Origin: Microvirga massiliensis
Lineage (GTDB): Bacteria; Pseudomonadota; Alphaproteobacteria; Rhizobiales; Beijerinckiaceae
Direction: 5' to 3'
Length of the DNA: 43,075 nucleotides
Assembly: GCF_001006805.1 (NCBI RefSeq)
Contig: NZ_LN811360.1
Location: 126,180-169,254, forward strand
Below are positions 9,179-17,044 of this stretch, one piece after another. A program made the position numbers and the translations under genes. Within the stretch, counting starts at the first letter, position 1. Each line of letters opens with the position of its first letter. Below the pieces are notes generated by a model. That model had not been told where the DNA came from and searched no databases. It saw only the letters and a list, made by a program, of their open reading frames with translations.

Positions 9179-9691
9179 ATGACAGCCCAAGCCGTCATTG
9201 AGCCCTTTGATCCGTCGGAATTGACCGAGGAGGAGTTTCTCCTCGGTCCCGATCGCGACGATGATCTCGATATAGACGACGTCTTCTCGAAGGAATTCGA
9301 GAATATCTATGCCGATCAACTCATGTTCGATCGGTCATCCGTCGCGATCACGCCGAAGTCGCTCTGGACGCCCTCAATCGTCGATGCGGATTACCGCTTC
9401 GTCGACGTTGAAGCCGGTGTGCTCCTCATCGGACCGGACGGCAAACCCTGCGGAGGCTATATCGGCTGCGATGTCGCCATCGGCTGGATCCACCGAGGCC
9501 GCGGCCTCGGCTCCGAGCTCATTCTCGAATATGCGATGCGGCACGGACGGCTCCCGACCTGGGATCTCGATGAAGCATCGTATTCGACCGATGGCTACCG
9601 CGCTCACTGCAATGCGCATGCCATGGCTCGGGATCGGGTTTTCTTCGACCGAAAGCGGCAAGCCCTCAAGGACGCAGCTTCAGGAAAGTAG
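9179..9691 (+). CDS. Unknown acidic protein with a possible GNAT-like segment
   Basis: 170 residues from the ATG at 9179; longer starts upstream give low-quality sequence. The first 45 residues are very acidic (DPSELTEEEFLLGPDRDDDLDIDDVF). The second half has IGPDGKPCGGYIGCDVAIGWIHRGRGLGSELILEYAMRHG in several overlapping blocks, where RGRGLGSEL resembles the acetyl-CoA loop (R/Q-x-x-G-x-G/A) of GNAT acetyltransferases. That resemblance is weak. The C-terminal part (AHCNAHAMARDRVFFDRKR) is basic. A strong terminator follows at 9723, so the gene ends its transcript. I do not recognise the family. Confidence 0.7.
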   Translation: MTAQAVIEPFDPSELTEEEFLLGPDRDDDLDIDDVFSKEFENIYADQLMFDRSSVAITPKSLWTPSIVDADYRFVDVEAGVLLIGPDGKPCGGYIGCDVAIGWIHRGRGLGSELILEYAMRHGRLPTWDLDEASYSTDGYRAHCNAHAMARDRVFFDRKRQALKDAASGK

Positions 9692-9722
9692 AATTCGCCG
9701 GTATCAATCCCGGTAAGCGGCG

Positions 9723-9745
9723 ATCGTTACGCAGTAACGATTTTT
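9723..9745 (+). terminator. Rho-independent terminator
   Basis: A perfect 8-bp stem (ATCGTTAC / GTAACGAT) with a GCA loop runs straight into TTTT. It lies 32 bp after the stop of the 9179 gene. Confidence 0.85.
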
Positions 9746-9830
9746 AGTGACCGCCCTTTCCCGGGAAGCATCCGAGAGAACACGAGTCGAGGGACAGCGC
9801 CCTGAGGCGTGGCAAGGCCGCAGTGCTTTC

Positions 9831-10007
9831 CTAGGCTGCTGGCCTATGGCGAGGATCGTATCTCAGGAGCTTCCCGCGAAGCTTCTTGCCCTCGTCCATC
9901 CACTTCGCCGCCTTCTTGCGGAGCTTGTTCTTTTTCGCGGTGCTGCGGTGCTTCTCGCTACCCTTGCCCATCGCGCGTCTCGCCTGAGAACGTAAGTCCT
10001 GCTTCAT
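9831..10007 (-). CDS. Very basic 58-residue protein
   Basis: Small minus-strand gene. The in-frame product starts MKQDLRSQARRAMGKGSEK, continues HRSTAKKNKLRKKAAKWMDE and ends RYDPRHRPAA. Almost 40 percent of residues are Lys or Arg, and the codon pattern is clean. A second ATG at 9971 would give 46 residues. No strong Shine-Dalgarno is visible for either. Such peptides may bind nucleic acid or ribosomes, but no function can be assigned. Confidence 0.55.
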   Translation of the reverse strand: MKQDLRSQARRAMGKGSEKHRSTAKKNKLRKKAAKWMDEGKKLRGKLLRYDPRHRPAA

Positions 10008-10186
10008 TTTGATGAGGCACTCGACCGAGTCAACGCGCTCTAGCCCGTTATTGCCAGTGCCCCGGCATAGACCGGGCTACCAAGACAAGCCTCCGCGCCT
10101 ATTATCCCTTGTCAGAGAGCTGTTCCATTCGGTCTCTGGTGACCTCGTCTCGACGAACTGCCGGCGGCCAGAAGAAGGGAGTTGGC

Positions 10187-10765
10187 ATGAGGTACTCGGG
10201 TCTTGGCGTCGCAGCGATCGCCGCGTTTGTGGCTTTGACATCTCTACCGGCTGACGCTCAGTCGGGACCAGGAGTGGGCATTCGCTCTGCCCATCAGGTC
10301 AGAGGTCGAGTCAACCGACCCGTCATCTATTTCGAGAACCGCGCCGGAAACTTCCGCCCGGAATACTTCAGCAGCTCAACGGCCCCGCGGCGTGACTTCG
10401 GTCGCCGGGTCGTCGGGCCACGGGTCGTTGGTCCGCGCGTCGTCAATCCAAGAGTCGGCTTTGACCATGATAACCGTCGGCGGTTCGGTCACCGTGGATT
10501 TGGCGACCGATACATCGTCCGGAATGTCTACGCCGGACCCTACTATCCGCTGCAGCAGTCGCAGTTCTCCTATGACGTGACGCCGGTTTCCGCGAGCCCG
10601 GCGCCGGTCACCGTGACGGCCCAATCGGCACCGCCTGCTCCTCCCCTGACGATCCGGGTCGGGGCCATGTGCATGACCCCGGACAGGACCTGCCGGCTCG
10701 AGAGCGCCGGCGCCGTGGGCACGGACTGCTCCTGCCGTGGGTCCGAGGGCACCATCCACCGATAG
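10187..10765 (+). CDS. Secreted repeat-containing protein
   Basis: 192 residues from the ATG at 10187, which has AGAAGGGAG upstream; the open frame extends further left but without coding character. A signal peptide (MRYSGLGVAAIAAFVALTSLPADA, cleaved after about residue 24) is followed by an Arg-rich region with a short tandem repeat GPRVVGPRVVNPRV (15-bp DNA units near 10410-10455), then Pro- and Ala-rich sequence and a C-terminus with four cysteines (CMTPDRTC...CSC). It is presumably periplasmic or surface-exposed. No known domain. Confidence 0.72.
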   Translation: MRYSGLGVAAIAAFVALTSLPADAQSGPGVGIRSAHQVRGRVNRPVIYFENRAGNFRPEYFSSSTAPRRDFGRRVVGPRVVGPRVVNPRVGFDHDNRRRFGHRGFGDRYIVRNVYAGPYYPLQQSQFSYDVTPVSASPAPVTVTAQSAPPAPPLTIRVGAMCMTPDRTCRLESAGAVGTDCSCRGSEGTIHR

Positions 10766-10789
10766 GCGTGCTCGGTCTTTCGACGAGGA

Positions 10790-11206
10790 TCACTGGACGA
10801 GGCGGATCCGCTCCAGTTGGAGCGTGTCGACCGACACCCAGCCGATATCCGGCTGCGGAAGCGGGACGAGGTAAACCCGACCTCCCTCGGCCTGCGTGAC
10901 CCGGCACGAAATCGCCCGCTGCTCTCCCGGAGGGCGATAGACCACGATGGACCCGAGTTCGGGCGGGCATCCCTCCGGATCGTCCTCGAGGGGCTCCATG
11001 GCCGATCGATCCATCTCACCGGACGCAGCCGCCTGGTCTTTGCTGGCCCGAAAGCGGTCAAGCGCCGCGATCGCCACCCGGGCCCGATCTCGGAACCGTT
11101 CGCTGACCACCCGCAAAATCGGGCCTTTGGTGCGGCCCGGATACCAGGAAGGGCCGCCAACCTTCGCGAGCTCGGCGGCGACCGCCTCAACCTCTTCGTC
11201 TGACAC
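10790..11206 (-). CDS. Hypothetical cytoplasmic protein
   Basis: 138 residues with a GTG start preceded by AAGG. The N-terminal half is helical (MSDEEVEAVAAELAKVGGPS, RFRDRARVAIAALDRFRASK). The C-terminal half is beta-rich (LGSIVVYRPPGEQRAISCRV, VYLVPLPQPDIGWVSVDTL) and reads like a small SH3-like barrel. There is no signal peptide. It converges on the secreted repeat protein at 10187. Family not recognised. Confidence 0.7.
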   Translation of the reverse strand: MSDEEVEAVAAELAKVGGPSWYPGRTKGPILRVVSERFRDRARVAIAALDRFRASKDQAAASGEMDRSAMEPLEDDPEGCPPELGSIVVYRPPGEQRAISCRVTQAEGGRVYLVPLPQPDIGWVSVDTLQLERIRLVQ

Positions 11207-11370
11207 CTTGATCCTCTGGGTTGCGCTGAAAAAGGCGACGGTGAACTCGAATCGTCGTCTTGGTTCGGATGAAGCCCATCAGTCTCGATTATGGAAAATT
11301 CGAGTCCGGCCTCAACGGATACTGGCTCGCACAAAAGCCTGTTTTCACCGCAAATCCCAAGGAGCACTCA

Positions 11371-11721
11371 ATGCCAATTCTGACCGATGAAGACTTCAGT
11401 GACGTCGATACGCATGAGAAATTGTCTGAAATCCTGTCGACCGGTTTCGGCCTTTCCGGACAGCCCGGCACGCGTGAGCATGCCGAGGATGCCATCGTGG
11501 CCCTCAGCCAGGCCAATGACGACATTTTCTGGGACTATGGGTCCTATGTCGCGGATAACGGCCTCGCAGCTACGGCCGCATCGCACGCCAACATCTCGCG
11601 TCTTCAGGCTGGTGCCGACTATGCCCAAGAGGTGCTCAAGGTGCTCGCCGCGAACCCCGACCTGATGGCCCGTGTCCGGGCAGAGTTGGACAAGAAGCCG
11701 GCACGGCCTCAGATCCCATGA
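11371..11721 (+). CDS. Hypothetical helical protein
   Basis: 116 residues. The ATG at 11371 has AAGGAG at the right spacing and the product then starts MPILTDEDFSDVDTHEKLSE; the open frame reaches left to 11260 but without a site. It is mostly helical, with HAEDAIVALSQANDDIFWDY and a C-terminal LKVLAANPDLMARVRAELDK. No membrane or export signal. The next gene on the same strand starts 82 bp later, so they may be co-transcribed. Confidence 0.68.
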   Translation: MPILTDEDFSDVDTHEKLSEILSTGFGLSGQPGTREHAEDAIVALSQANDDIFWDYGSYVADNGLAATAASHANISRLQAGADYAQEVLKVLAANPDLMARVRAELDKKPARPQIP

Positions 11722-11803
11722 TCCTGAGCATTCAAGCGGCAGTCTCGAGCAGGGCACCTTTGCTGACGATCTGCCACTTTGCAGAATAGTGATTGGACAA
11801 ACG

Positions 11804-12127
11804 ATGGCTCACACCAAGACGACCACGATCGAGATAGCGTCCACTGCTGTTGCCGCTCTTCAGGGCGAGAATCTCGAACGTCCCGGGACTTTCGAACAAT
11901 TCGAAAAGAGATTCGGAACTGTTGATGTCCCGGATGCAGATGGTCTGATCCTGTGGGACAAACTTCCCGAAGGCGTCAATTCAGCTCTCGTCTGGACGGT
12001 TGTCGATGGTGATGATGGTCGAACCTACCTTGAACCGGGCTTCCACCGGGTGAACAGGGTCGGCAACGCGATTGCCGAGCACCCGCGAGCCGACGCTCCC
12101 GCCAGCTATCGGACTTACAGCTACTGA
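11804..12127 (+). CDS. Hypothetical small protein
   Basis: 107 residues beginning MAHTKTTTIEIASTAVAALQ. The middle (FEQFEKRFGTVDVPDADGLI) and the end (ALVWTVVDGDDGRTYLEPGFHRVNRVG) look like a compact alpha/beta fold. No signal peptide and no family recognised. The start at 11804 is preferred over an extension to 11672 that overlaps the previous gene with poor sequence. Confidence 0.66.
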   Translation: MAHTKTTTIEIASTAVAALQGENLERPGTFEQFEKRFGTVDVPDADGLILWDKLPEGVNSALVWTVVDGDDGRTYLEPGFHRVNRVGNAIAEHPRADAPASYRTYSY

Positions 12128-12214
12128 GCTTTCACCGTGACGCTCGGATCTTCGACCACCAGCGATCACGCGTGATCCGTTCATCGTTCCCTTTCAGCAG
12201 GCCGTCAGCAGTCC

Positions 12215-12937
12215 TCAGACGCGCTGCATCTTCAGCGTCGTCGAGACGGCATTCAGCTGACTCGCGAAACGCTGCTTCACCTGGTCCAGAGTTGATTTCA
12301 GGTCGTCAATGCCCTGCGTGAAGACGGCCTCCTGGGCATGCAACTCCCTCTTCACGAGAGCAATCAGGTCATCCTTGTCTTCGGCCGACCCAATCGTGCC
12401 GTCCTGGAGCGCCAGCACCCGTCCATCGCTGAGCACGAAGAAACTCGTTGTGTCCTCCTCCCGATAGAGGCGGAACACCGATCCTTCCGGAGGCAGTTCG
12501 GCCCCGTGCTGCAGGGCCATGCTCCTCAGGATGTCCTGGCGTTCGGCCTTGACTACCGGGCGAGGCTCGACCACCTCGAGGCCCGTCAGCTCGCCGAGGC
12601 TGCTCCGGAGCGCCGCCAAGGCTTCCCTTTGGCCTCTCTCCACACGGGCCATGACCTGCTGGAGCCGCCTCAGGGTCCGCTCGGCCTGCTTGCGGGTCTC
12701 GTCGAGCGAGAGACCCAGTTGCTCCAGATGAAGGCCGATCAGCTTCGTGTCCTGGATGACGGGCATCTCATCATCCGAGGCCTCATGGTCCTGCTGTGCC
12801 GAGGGCCCCTCTTTCTGCGAGGCGCATTGGCGGGCCTGCTCGGCGAGCGCCAAGCGGTCTTCCACCATCTGCTGAAAAAGGCTTTTTTCTCGCTCGAAAA
12901 TGAGCTCTTGAGCCCGGCGTGTCGGTTCGACGATCAT
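12215..12937 (-). CDS. Coiled-coil hypothetical protein
   Basis: 240 residues, mostly helical and charged. Residues 1-40 and 70-115 form strong coiled-coil heptads (QLGLSLDETRKQAERTLRRL). A short beta-rich segment (VFRLYREEDTTSFFVLSDGR, about 155-175) separates them from a C-terminal helix (ELHAQEAVFTQGIDDLKSTL). It is probably an oligomerising cytoplasmic protein. It is convergent with the 11804 gene; a 14-bp palindrome (12164-12177) lies in the 87-bp gap. Family not recognised. Confidence 0.7.
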   Translation of the reverse strand: MIVEPTRRAQELIFEREKSLFQQMVEDRLALAEQARQCASQKEGPSAQQDHEASDDEMPVIQDTKLIGLHLEQLGLSLDETRKQAERTLRRLQQVMARVERGQREALAALRSSLGELTGLEVVEPRPVVKAERQDILRSMALQHGAELPPEGSVFRLYREEDTTSFFVLSDGRVLALQDGTIGSAEDKDDLIALVKRELHAQEAVFTQGIDDLKSTLDQVKQRFASQLNAVSTTLKMQRV

Positions 12938-13053
12938 CGAATTGGGTATCCCTGGATTCGGGTCTTCAAACCGAAAATGGGAGAAATGTCACCCGCCAAA
13001 TGGTGGTAGTCTCCGGTCGCCTGGACCGGCAAGGTTTGGAGCGGCGAAATACG

Positions 13054-13239
13054 ATGCAGGAAAATCCCCTTCGTCCGCGATATCGCCTGAAACGCAACCG
13101 GATCGATCCGGATCTCGAGCGCTATGGCCTCCGCACGATTCAATCCCGGTCCGGATCGGCGCCGCCGGGACGGCTCTTGCTGGCTCTGTGGAACCTGCCC
13201 TACATGGTTCTCAGCACTGTTTGGGCGAAGCTCCGATGA
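13054..13239 (+). CDS. Small basic protein overlapping the nuclease gene
   Basis: 61 residues starting MQENPLRPRYRLKRNRIDPD, Arg-rich first, then a hydrophobic C-terminal patch (LLLALWNLPYMVLSTVWAKL) that could be a membrane helix. Its stop TGA shares the ATGA with the start of the endonuclease gene at 13236, which suggests translational coupling and a joint transcript. The AT-rich stretch before it may hold the promoter. No homologue recalled; whether it is an accessory or immunity factor for the nuclease is speculation. Confidence 0.55.
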   Translation: MQENPLRPRYRLKRNRIDPDLERYGLRTIQSRSGSAPPGRLLLALWNLPYMVLSTVWAKLR

Positions 13240-14105
13240 GAGCCACCGCGGTCCGGAGAACTCCAGGGATGCTGACCAGGGCAGCCGCTCTTGCTGTTCT
13301 GGGCTCTCTCGCCTGCTTGGGAGCGGCCTCTGATGCTTCCGCTCAGACCGGCGGCGAGTGCCCCCAGTTCTTCGCACAGGGGCAAGCGCCGACCCTCGCG
13401 AACGAGCGTCTGGCCGCAAAAACCCGCGTGCTCTGCTACTCGTTCTTCGCCGTCCTGCACTCCGGGGTCACCCGCACGCCGCTCTGGACCGCTGAACACC
13501 TGACCCGCGAGGATCTGCGGCGAGCCGCCTGCATCGACCGAGTGAACAAGTTCCATGCCGAGACCGGGCTGCCCAAGGACGAGCGGGCTGAATTGTCCGA
13601 CTACGTCCGCAGCGGCTTTGATCGCGGCCACCTCGCGCCGGCCGCCGACATGCCGACCGAGGACGCTCAGGACGAGTCCTTCTCGCTCGCCAACATGGTT
13701 CCCCAGGATCCGACGCTCAACCGCCGGTTCTGGCAGCAGGTCGAGACCACCGTGTCCGGGCTGACGATGCGCTACGGCGAGACCTATGTCGTCACCGGTG
13801 TCGCCTTCCGGGGCCAGAACCTCCAATCCCTGAAGGGAAGGGTGCTCGTCCCGACCCAAATCTTCAAGGCCGTCTATGTCCCAAGCCTGGAGCAGGCCGG
13901 AGCCTATGTGGTCGACAACGTCAACACGAAAGATTGGAAACTCCTGTCGATCGACGAGCTGACCGCGCTCACCGGGATCGATGCCTTTCCGGGGCTGAGC
14001 CCCGCCGTCCGGGCCGGGGCGATGCGCCTTCCCGAGCCGAGCAATCGCGGCCGGCCCCGCTGCCGGGACATCCCGGTTCCCGACGAAAGGTCCACCACAC
14101 AATGA
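13236..14105 (+). CDS. Secreted DNA/RNA non-specific endonuclease
   Basis: 289-residue member of the NUC1/Serratia-nuclease family. A signal peptide lies at about residues 1-36 (an alternative ATG at 13269 gives a shorter one). The catalytic motif FDRGHLAPAAD is at 128-138, with His132 as general base. Asn153 or Asn162 in SLANMVPQDPTLNRRFW matches the Mg-binding asparagine. YVVTGVAF and LSIDELTALTGIDAFPGL are typical of the family's later part. It degrades both DNA and RNA outside the cytoplasm, for nutrition or against incoming DNA. It overlaps neighbours on both sides by ATGA (13236 and 14102), so the three genes form one translational unit. Confidence 0.9.
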   Translation: MRATAVRRTPGMLTRAAALAVLGSLACLGAASDASAQTGGECPQFFAQGQAPTLANERLAAKTRVLCYSFFAVLHSGVTRTPLWTAEHLTREDLRRAACIDRVNKFHAETGLPKDERAELSDYVRSGFDRGHLAPAADMPTEDAQDESFSLANMVPQDPTLNRRFWQQVETTVSGLTMRYGETYVVTGVAFRGQNLQSLKGRVLVPTQIFKAVYVPSLEQAGAYVVDNVNTKDWKLLSIDELTALTGIDAFPGLSPAVRAGAMRLPEPSNRGRPRCRDIPVPDERSTTQ

Positions 14106-14368
14106 AATCCCTCACACCCTTCGCCAACGACACGGAATCCCAGAACATCGGAGGGCTCACCTTCGAGAACGGCTCCGACAAAATCGTGGTCTCGGGCGAT
14201 CTCGAAATCACCAAGGATCAGGCTGGCCTGAAGCGCGCGAAGGCGCTCCAGACGCTCGTGAACAAAATCGTCAAAGCGCTCCAGGCCGAGAAGGATCTCC
14301 CGGAGGAGATCGAAGAGACGACGGAACCGACCCAAGAGGTCCCCAATCCTTTCGAGACAGGATCCTGA
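14102..14368 (+). CDS. Small acidic protein coupled to the nuclease gene
   Basis: 88 residues starting MKSLTPFANDTESQNIGGLT, with DKIVVSGDLEITKDQAGLKR then a Lys-rich helix (AKALQTLVNKIVKALQAEKD) and a very acidic tail (LPEEIEETTEPTQEVP). No signal peptide. ATGA overlap with the endonuclease stop. The acidic tail could mimic nucleic acid and bind the nuclease, but that is only a position-based guess. Confidence 0.65.
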   Translation: MKSLTPFANDTESQNIGGLTFENGSDKIVVSGDLEITKDQAGLKRAKALQTLVNKIVKALQAEKDLPEEIEETTEPTQEVPNPFETGS

Positions 14369-14492
14369 GGCCCTCGTCCGAGGCGGTATGTCGGCTCCCG
14401 CAGAGGGCAAACGCGATCGTTAGAAAATAATAGCTGAGTCGGGCTTTCCCGAGGGCAACGGCTACTGTCCGAAACAAAATCCCGAAAGGAAG

Positions 14493-14522
14493 TCGCGCTC
14501 CTCACAAAGCGAGGGAGCGCGA
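14493..14522 (+). promoter_or_regulatory. Hairpin that hides the ribosome-binding site of the 14522 gene
   Basis: TCGCGCTCC (14493-14501) pairs perfectly with GGAGCGCGA (14514-14522). The right arm contains the GGGAG Shine-Dalgarno and the A of the start codon. In RNA this 9-bp GC-rich stem would block initiation until it is opened. The gene behind it is now broken, so the control may be a relic. Confidence 0.55.
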
Positions 14523-15432
14523 TGAAATCTCCGATGCCCATCACCCGCTGCACCATCACTGGCCTCGACGACGTCGCGCTGATCCCGCAGGTCAACGAAT
14601 TATTCCGGCAATTTCCGTTCCTGGAAATTGGTGTGCTTTTCTCCGAAACGCGCGCCGGGCAGGAAAATCGGTTCCCGAGCCCTGAGAACCTCATGACCAT
14701 GGTCCAGCGACTCGAGGGCCCGGTGGCCCTCCACGTCTGCGGCCGCGCCGTCCGGGACGTCATTTTCGGTAATTCGCACGCCAGCGCAATTTCGTTCGTT
14801 CGGCACGAGAACGTCGGCCGGGTCCAGCTCAACCTCAACGCCCGTGCCAAATGGCTGCCGGCACCCGAGGTCATCGACACCGCAATCCGCGGGTTTCGCA
14901 AGCCAGTTATCATTCAGGAAAATTCCGCCAACCGTGACCTCAACCGCCATCTGACGGCGCCCAACCACCAGGTGCTGTTCGACTCCTCCGGGGGCTCGGT
15001 ATCGCTGCGGAAAGCTGGCCCAAGCCCATTCCGGGGAAGGCCTGCGGTTTCGCCGGCGGCTTAGAGTCTGACTCAAAACTCACCGCCTCTCTGGGCGGTT
15101 GGGATTCCAGCGACGTGAGAGGGCTTGGATCGGGCGACTTCGAGCCGGCTCCGCTCTATCAGGTCGGGATTGGATGCCTCCATGCGCCGTTTTCAGTCAG
15201 ACACTTAGGCCCGCAGACGATCGCCGAGCAGGTTCCTCTCATCGAGGCCGCGGCGGGCGACGATTGCGCTTGGATTGATATGGAAGGGCGCGTTCGCACC
15301 GAGGACGATCGGCTCGACCTCGAAAAGGTCAAAATCGTGCTCAAAGCGGTCGCCAACCATATCGCGAGGGCTCCGATGCGTGACACCAGATCAATTCTCC
15401 CGGACTGCGGCAGACCACGGACGGCCGCATGA
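14522..15432 (+). pseudogene. TrpF-like TIM-barrel protein, broken by a frameshift and a MITE
   Basis: Beta/alpha-barrel protein distantly like phosphoribosylanthranilate isomerase; the true substrate is unknown. Blocks in order: ITRCTITGLDD, VALHVCGRAVRDV, VGRVQLNLNARAKW, HQVLFDSSGG. Then one G is missing in the run at 14990-14994. With it restored the frame reads LGIAAESWPKPIPGKACGFAGGL. At 15064 a 141-bp element follows. After it the frame resumes as LGPQTIAEQVPLIEAA, CAWIDMEGRVRTEDDRLDLE and ends at 15432. Removing the element and one TTA joins FAGG-L-GPQT exactly. The unshifted product stops at 15064 after 180 residues. Confidence 0.78.
15064..15204. mobile_element. 141-bp MITE, IS5-family type ends
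   Basis: The ends are inverted repeats GAGTCTGACTCAAAAC (left) and the complement of GTGTCTGACTGAAAAC (right), 14 of 16 bases matching. A direct TTA flanks the element (15061-15063 and 15205-15207), which fits the 3-bp TNA target duplications of some IS5-family elements. It has no transposase frame, so it would need a helper IS elsewhere. Removing element plus one TTA restores the reading frame of the host gene, which is strong evidence for the boundaries. Confidence 0.8.
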
Positions 15433-15633
15433 GACCCGAGGCGAGATCGGTTCCGATCTGACCCTCCATCCGCCCCGAATTGCGGGGAAAACCGACCGAT
15501 CCCATTGCCAAGCTGGCGGGTCTCGCACGAAATCAGGCCCTGGGGCGATTCGGGCGCAGGCCTGAGCACGTCCCGTGGCGAAGATGTCGATCGGGACGGC
15601 GGCGTGAACTCGAGAAAGACCAAGTCGTTTCCG

Positions 15634-15915
15634 ATGACTCCTGAGAACTTCGCCCGCCTGCGCCGAGCCGTGGGCTTGCTCGCCGACGAGCCGGGACTGC
15701 GCCTGCTCAGAGTCGAGGCGCATCAAGGCAAGATCTGCTTCAGGCTCGTGCTGACGGAAGTCTTCGGGACGAAGATCCATCCGAAGGATCCTGCAGTCGT
15801 GGTCGGCATGTCATCCGATCCCGCGACAGCAATGGAAATCGCGCTCGCCAAGGGCAAGACCCTGATCCGCGCCATCAATCAACCTGTCGATCACGCGATC
15901 TTCCGCACGGTTTGA
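15634..15915 (+). CDS. Hypothetical small protein
   Basis: 93 residues from the ATG at 15634 (MTPENFARLRRAVGLLADEP); a GTG at 15604 would add ten residues and has GGGACGG in front. The middle is beta-rich (LRLLRVEAHQGKICFRLVLT) and the end helical (DPATAMEIALAKGKTLIRAI). Cytoplasmic. It is followed 17 bp later by an exported protein on the same strand. Family not recognised. Confidence 0.62.
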   Translation: MTPENFARLRRAVGLLADEPGLRLLRVEAHQGKICFRLVLTEVFGTKIHPKDPAVVVGMSSDPATAMEIALAKGKTLIRAINQPVDHAIFRTV

Positions 15916-15932
15916 CCGTGCAACCACCAGCG

Positions 15933-16361
15933 ATGAAGAAGGCGCTTGTCACCGCCTGCCTGCTCGTCCTCATGTCGGCCCATGCCCAGGCCGGCCGCGG
16001 GGCCGAGCAAATCCTGCAGGAATTGAGGGTCGACGCCCTGCGTGGCTACACGACCTGCAGCGTGATCGCCACGACCATCGGCCGCAAGAGCGATACCCTG
16101 AGCGTGAAAGCCTTCGCGAAGGAGGTCCAGAAGCTCTCAGGCTGCATCTCCGGGATGGTCACCAAAGTCAAAAGCGGTGTCCTGCGGCTCCGGTCACACG
16201 TTGCCGGTCAGCCTCACGCCGAGGCCCTGCTGGACGATTTCACCGCAAGCTTCCTGGCACTCTCGACAGCGATCCAGGCCCACCCGGGGTTCTCCGACGC
16301 GCCCGGCACGCAGGTTATCGTGGCCAAGCTCGACAGGTTCAGGACGGATCTCAGCCCGTAA
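15933..16361 (+). CDS. Secreted helical hypothetical protein
   Basis: 142 residues. A signal peptide (MKKALVTACLLVLMSAHAQA) is followed by a mostly helical body with two cysteines (TTCSVIATTIGRKSD and KLSGCISGMVTKVKS) that could form a disulfide. The C-terminus AHPGFSDAP...VIVAKLDRFRTDL resembles the end of the fragment at 28129-28338 (AHPAWAQRR...LIRRKLDAIRSWI), perhaps a distant relative. The ATG at 15933 is chosen over an upstream TTG because it begins the signal peptide. Confidence 0.7.
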   Translation: MKKALVTACLLVLMSAHAQAGRGAEQILQELRVDALRGYTTCSVIATTIGRKSDTLSVKAFAKEVQKLSGCISGMVTKVKSGVLRLRSHVAGQPHAEALLDDFTASFLALSTAIQAHPGFSDAPGTQVIVAKLDRFRTDLSP

Positions 16362-16399
16362 TTGCCGAACACGGAATTCGGCTTTGAGGGACCGGCATT

Positions 16400-16437
16400 G
16401 AATTTCATCGCCTCGCGACGAAATTCCGCCTATTTTT
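16400..16437 (+). terminator. Probable Rho-independent terminator
   Basis: A 12-bp stem with one mismatch (GAATTTCATCGC / GCGACGAAATTC), a CTC loop and, six bases on, a run of five T. It lies 38 bp after the stop at 16361. Confidence 0.6.
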
Positions 16438-16519
16438 GATCCCGGTCAATGCCTCGCGAAAATTCGAGGTCCATTCGGCATGGTGAGGCGACGTGATCGC
16501 CACCATCGCATTTTAGCTC

Positions 16520-17044
16520 ATGTCCCGTAAAAGCGTTCACCCGACAGGGCGCGAAAGCCCCTTCAGTTCCGACGAGATCATCGTCTCGAAGACCGACCCC
16601 AAGGGCCGGATTACCTACGCGAATGATGTGTTCGTCCGGGTCTCCGGCTATTCCGTCCCGGAGCTCCTCGGCCAGCCGCATAGCATCATTCGCCACCCCG
16701 ACATGCCGCGCTGCGTCTTCAAGCTGCTGTGGGACACCATTCAGGCCGGCGAGGAGATTTTCGCCTATGTCCTCAACATGGCGCGAAACGGTGACCACTA
16801 CTGGGTGTTCGCCCATGTTTCGGCCACCCGTGACGCCAGCGGCACGATCGTCGGCTACCACTCCAATCGGCGCAAACCCAGCGACGCCCAGATCGCTGCC
16901 ATCACGCCGATCTATCGGGATCTCCTCAGGGAAGAGCACCGTCCCGCTAACCGCAAGGACGGAATGACGAACGCAGGCGCCATGCTCGCCTCCCTGCTGC
17001 GCCAGAAGGGCACGTCCTATGACGAATTTGTCTTCTCTCTGTAA
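16520..17044 (+). CDS. Aer-like PAS-domain protein
   Basis: 174 residues. The PAS domain (about residues 20-125) is of the energy-taxis Aer type: SKTDPKGRITYANDVFVRVS, GYSVPELLGQPHSIIRHPDM, PRCVFKLLWDTIQAGEEIFA, and VGYHSNRRKPS. In Aer this domain binds FAD and senses redox state. There is no membrane or signalling domain here; these lie in the next gene, whose start overlaps this one by 26 bp. The pair therefore looks like a split Aer receptor. The C-terminal tail (AGAMLASLLRQKGTSYDEFV) may bind the partner. Confidence 0.85.
   Translation: MSRKSVHPTGRESPFSSDEIIVSKTDPKGRITYANDVFVRVSGYSVPELLGQPHSIIRHPDMPRCVFKLLWDTIQAGEEIFAYVLNMARNGDHYWVFAHVSATRDASGTIVGYHSNRRKPSDAQIAAITPIYRDLLREEHRPANRKDGMTNAGAMLASLLRQKGTSYDEFVFSL

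Noticed and set aside
12164..12177. Perfect 14-bp palindrome GATCACGCGTGATC
   Set aside because: It lies between two convergent gene ends, where an operator is unlikely, and there is no T run for a terminator. A chance palindrome cannot be excluded.
15442..15457. Palindrome AGATCGGTTCCGATCT after the TrpF-like gene as a terminator
   Set aside because: The stem is short and no T run follows.
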